Shown: piece after piece, positions 33,394 through 35,175 of the stretch
Numbering within the stretch: the first letter of the stretch is position 1
Layout: each line of letters opens with the position of its first letter
Origin: Haloimpatiens massiliensis
Lineage (GTDB): Bacteria; Bacillota; Clostridia; Clostridiales; Clostridiaceae
Length of the DNA: 35,175 nt
Direction: 5' to 3'
NCBI RefSeq assembly: GCF_900184255.1
Contig: NZ_LT854640.1
Span: 1,350,980 to 1,386,154, forward strand
Position numbers and translations under genes: made by a program
Notes under the pieces: model-generated
What the model saw: only the letters and a program-made list of their open reading frames with translations
Told to the model about the DNA's origin: nothing
Databases searched by the model: none

Positions 33394-34257
33394 ATGTACG
33401 TAAGAAAACCAGAATGGTTAAAAGTAAAATTAGTTAGAAATCACAATTCTATTGAAGTGGAAAATCTATTGAAAGATTTAGAATTAAATACTGTATGTGA
33501 GCATGCTTTATGCCCTAACAGGGGAGAATGTTTTCATAAAGGTACAGCTACTTTTATGATACTTGGAAGAAATTGCACAAGAAATTGTACATTTTGCAAT
33601 GTAACTAAAAGTAAACCAGAGCCTGTAAATGAAAAGGAACCGGAAAATTTAGCTAAAGCTGTAGATAGACTTGGATTAAAACATGTGGTTGTTACTTCTG
33701 TAACTAGAGATGACTTAGAAGATGGTGGAGCAGGGCATTTTGCTAAGGTTATAAAGGAAGTTAAGAATTTAAATAAAAATGTAACTATTGAGGTTTTAAT
33801 ACCTGATTTCCAAGGAAATGAAAAAGCTCTTAAACTAGTAGCAGATGAGAAGCCGGATATAATAAATCATAATGTAGAAACAGTACCAGATTTATATCCA
33901 GGAGTTAGACCAAGAGCAATTTATCAAAGATCTCTTAAGGTTTTAGAAAATGTAAAGAAATTGGATAATTCTATTTTGACTAAATCAGGAATAATGCTAG
34001 GATTAGGAGAAACAAAACAACAAGTGGTTAGTCTTATGAAGGATCTTAGAAAAGTAGATTGTGACATATTTACTATAGGACAATATTTACAACCATCTAA
34101 AAAACATCACGATGTAGTAGAATATGTTCATCCAGATGTATTTGAGGAATATAGGAAAATTGGAGAAAGTTTAGGATTTAAATACGTTGCTTCGGCTCCT
34201 TTAGTTAGAAGTTCATATAATGCAGTAGAAGTGTTCAATAAAATTAAAGGAAAATAA
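33394..34257 (+). CDS. lipA: Lipoyl synthase
   Basis: 287 residues, radical SAM. Inserts two sulfur atoms into protein-bound octanoate. Both cluster motifs are present: the auxiliary-cluster CEHALCPNRGEC (C-x4-C-x5-C) and the SAM-cluster CTRNCTFC (CxxxCxxC). The C-terminal part ends with ASAPLVRSSYNA, giving the RSSY Ser that ligates the auxiliary cluster. AAGGGGG precedes the ATG. With lplA it forms a lipoate supply pair. Confidence 0.96.
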   Translation: MYVRKPEWLKVKLVRNHNSIEVENLLKDLELNTVCEHALCPNRGECFHKGTATFMILGRNCTRNCTFCNVTKSKPEPVNEKEPENLAKAVDRLGLKHVVVTSVTRDDLEDGGAGHFAKVIKEVKNLNKNVTIEVLIPDFQGNEKALKLVADEKPDIINHNVETVPDLYPGVRPRAIYQRSLKVLENVKKLDNSILTKSGIMLGLGETKQQVVSLMKDLRKVDCDIFTIGQYLQPSKKHHDVVEYVHPDVFEEYRKIGESLGFKYVASAPLVRSSYNAVEVFNKIKGK

Positions 34258-34340
34258 ACACTCCATTTTATAGTCTCCAATATATACATACTTTACATAA
34301 ACTGATAAAATGGATTAGAGACATTAGTTTATTTGTTTTA
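34253..34340 (+). terminator. possible terminator after lipA
   Basis: Nested inverted repeats AATAAAC/GTTTATT and CCATTTTAT/ATAAAATGG enclose a loop of about 33 bases, followed by TTTT. The outer arm overlaps the lipA stop. The loop is long, so confidence is moderate. Confidence 0.45.
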
Positions 34341-34430
34341 AATTTGGAGGAGATATCTTTAGTTATTTAAAATATAGATAAAAGTAATTAAATATAGTAA
34401 AATGTACTTATGAAAAGGAAGTGAGTACAT

Positions 34431-34876
34431 TTGAAAAATAATAATTATAAACCAAATGAAGTTGTAGAGTTAATTAAGTGTATCAGTTAGAACATTGCAA
34501 AGATGGAATAACGAAGGAATATTAAAAGCATTTAGAACAACAACAAATAGAAGATATTATACTTACGAACAATATAAAGAGTTTAAAGGAATATCATCTT
34601 CTGAAAAAAGAACAATTATATATACAAGGGTTTCAACTTCTAATGAAAAAGATGATCTAAAAAATCAAGTTGAGTTTCTTAAACAATATGCTAATGCAAA
34701 AGGAATTATTGTAGATGAAATTATAGAGGATTATGGAAGTGGATTGAACTATATTAGTTCAAGATATAATTTCCATACTGCATATTTTTAGTTGCAGAAT
34801 TTATGGCTTAAGAAAATATAAGAAAAAGATAAAGGAAGATGAAGAAGTTGAAAAAAGCATACAAAATAGAAATTAA
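34431..34876 (+). pseudogene. broken IS607-type serine recombinase (tnpA)
   Basis: Remnant of the transposase of an IS607-family element. A TTG start with AAGGAAG upstream encodes KPNEVVELI and then runs into a frameshift near 34476-34480. The MerR-like helix continues in another frame (VSVRTLQRWNNEGILKAFRT, then RRYYTYEQYKEF), followed by the start of the resolvase domain (RTIIYTRVSTSNEKDDLKNQ, then DYGSGLNY) up to a stop at 34791. The usual C-terminal tail (FSCRIYGLRKYKKKIKED) reappears in a third frame at 34787-34876, so about 80-90 codons of the catalytic domain have been deleted. Confidence 0.85.
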
Positions 34877-35175
34877 GCCAACAGAAGAACAGATAACTAA
34901 AATTCATCAAACTATTGGTGTAAGTAGGTTTATATAAAATTTTTATATTGCTCATAATAAAGAAGTTTATGAAAAAGAGAAAAAATTTATTAGTGGTATG
35001 GATTTTTCTAAATGGCTTAATAATGAGTATATTCCTAATAATACCGATAAAATTTGGATTAAAGAAGTATCCTCTAAAGCTACTAAACAAGCCATTATGA
35101 ATGGAGAAAAAGCTTTTAAAAAGTTTTTTGATGGTAAAGCAAGTTTTCCTAAATTTAAGAAAAAGAAAAATCAAG
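34839..35175 (+). pseudogene. tnpB: TnpB-like RNA-guided nuclease, 5' part with nonsense codon
   Basis: Starts at an ATG inside the tnpA tail: KKLKKAYKIEIKPTEEQITK, then TIGVSRFI, TAA (34935-34937), and in the same frame NFYIAHNKEVYEKEK, WIKEVSSKATKQAI, FPKFKKKK to the window end. The conserved stretch is normally unbroken here (RFIYN), so a single base change to TAA has made it a pseudogene unless read through. The N-terminal domain is that of TnpB accompanying IS607/IS605; the RuvC-like nuclease part is beyond the window. Confidence 0.8.

Overview
The window reads as chromosome of a low-GC, spore-forming anaerobe of the genus Clostridium (sensu stricto). The signs are very AT-rich DNA, AGGAGG-type ribosome sites, TTG/GTG starts, an FMN-riboswitch/ribU unit, and oxygen-sensitive glycyl-radical chemistry. 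The C. sporogenes / C. botulinum group I neighbourhood would fit, but the species is an inference from memory, not a search.

Layout. 1-365: end of an rRNA operon (5S rRNA, tRNA-Asn) behind a CTAG-rich spacer. 524-11645: housekeeping and signalling genes: a soluble chemoreceptor fused to a family-5 solute-binding domain, a ComEC-like metallo-beta-lactamase lipoprotein, plsC, FMN riboswitch plus ribU, tsaE-tsaB-rimI, a tandem HD-GYP protein, a degenerate ZnuA-like lipoprotein behind a structured leader, and a CBS-ACT protein. 11912-30593: a complete choline-utilisation (cut) bacterial microcompartment (BMC) locus. 30594-35175: tRNA-Trp, a DUF3955 membrane protein, lplA and lipA, and a decayed IS607-type element (broken tnpA, tnpB with a nonsense codon) running off the end.

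How the cut locus works. CutC, activated by CutD, splits choline into trimethylamine and acetaldehyde inside a protein shell. CutF oxidises acetaldehyde to acetyl-CoA, CutO reduces it to ethanol and so recycles NADH, and PduL makes acetyl phosphate. EutQ- and EutP-like proteins may make ATP from it. The shell set is four BMC-H proteins of ordinary fold (one with a long acidic tail), a EutS-type permuted BMC-H, a divergent GrpU-like BMC protein and one BMC-P vertex protein; no tandem-domain BMC-T is visible. CutC numbering from its TTG start places Asp216, Cys489, Glu491 and Gly821 exactly where they lie in the characterised 846-residue enzyme.

Most interesting points: (1) a MerR/GyrI-type regulator followed by three promoters with 19-20 bp spacers, each filled by the same dyad; (2) a duplicated cassette of a DMT-type transporter plus an 88-residue winged-helix-like protein; (3) a second aldehyde dehydrogenase whose catalytic Cys251 is Ser; (4) an EutT-like protein with no B12 enzyme in view; (5) four copies of a palindromic MITE-like element with matching 7-8 bp flanking direct repeats; (6) a leader RNA with mutually exclusive pairings before the ZnuA-like lipoprotein.
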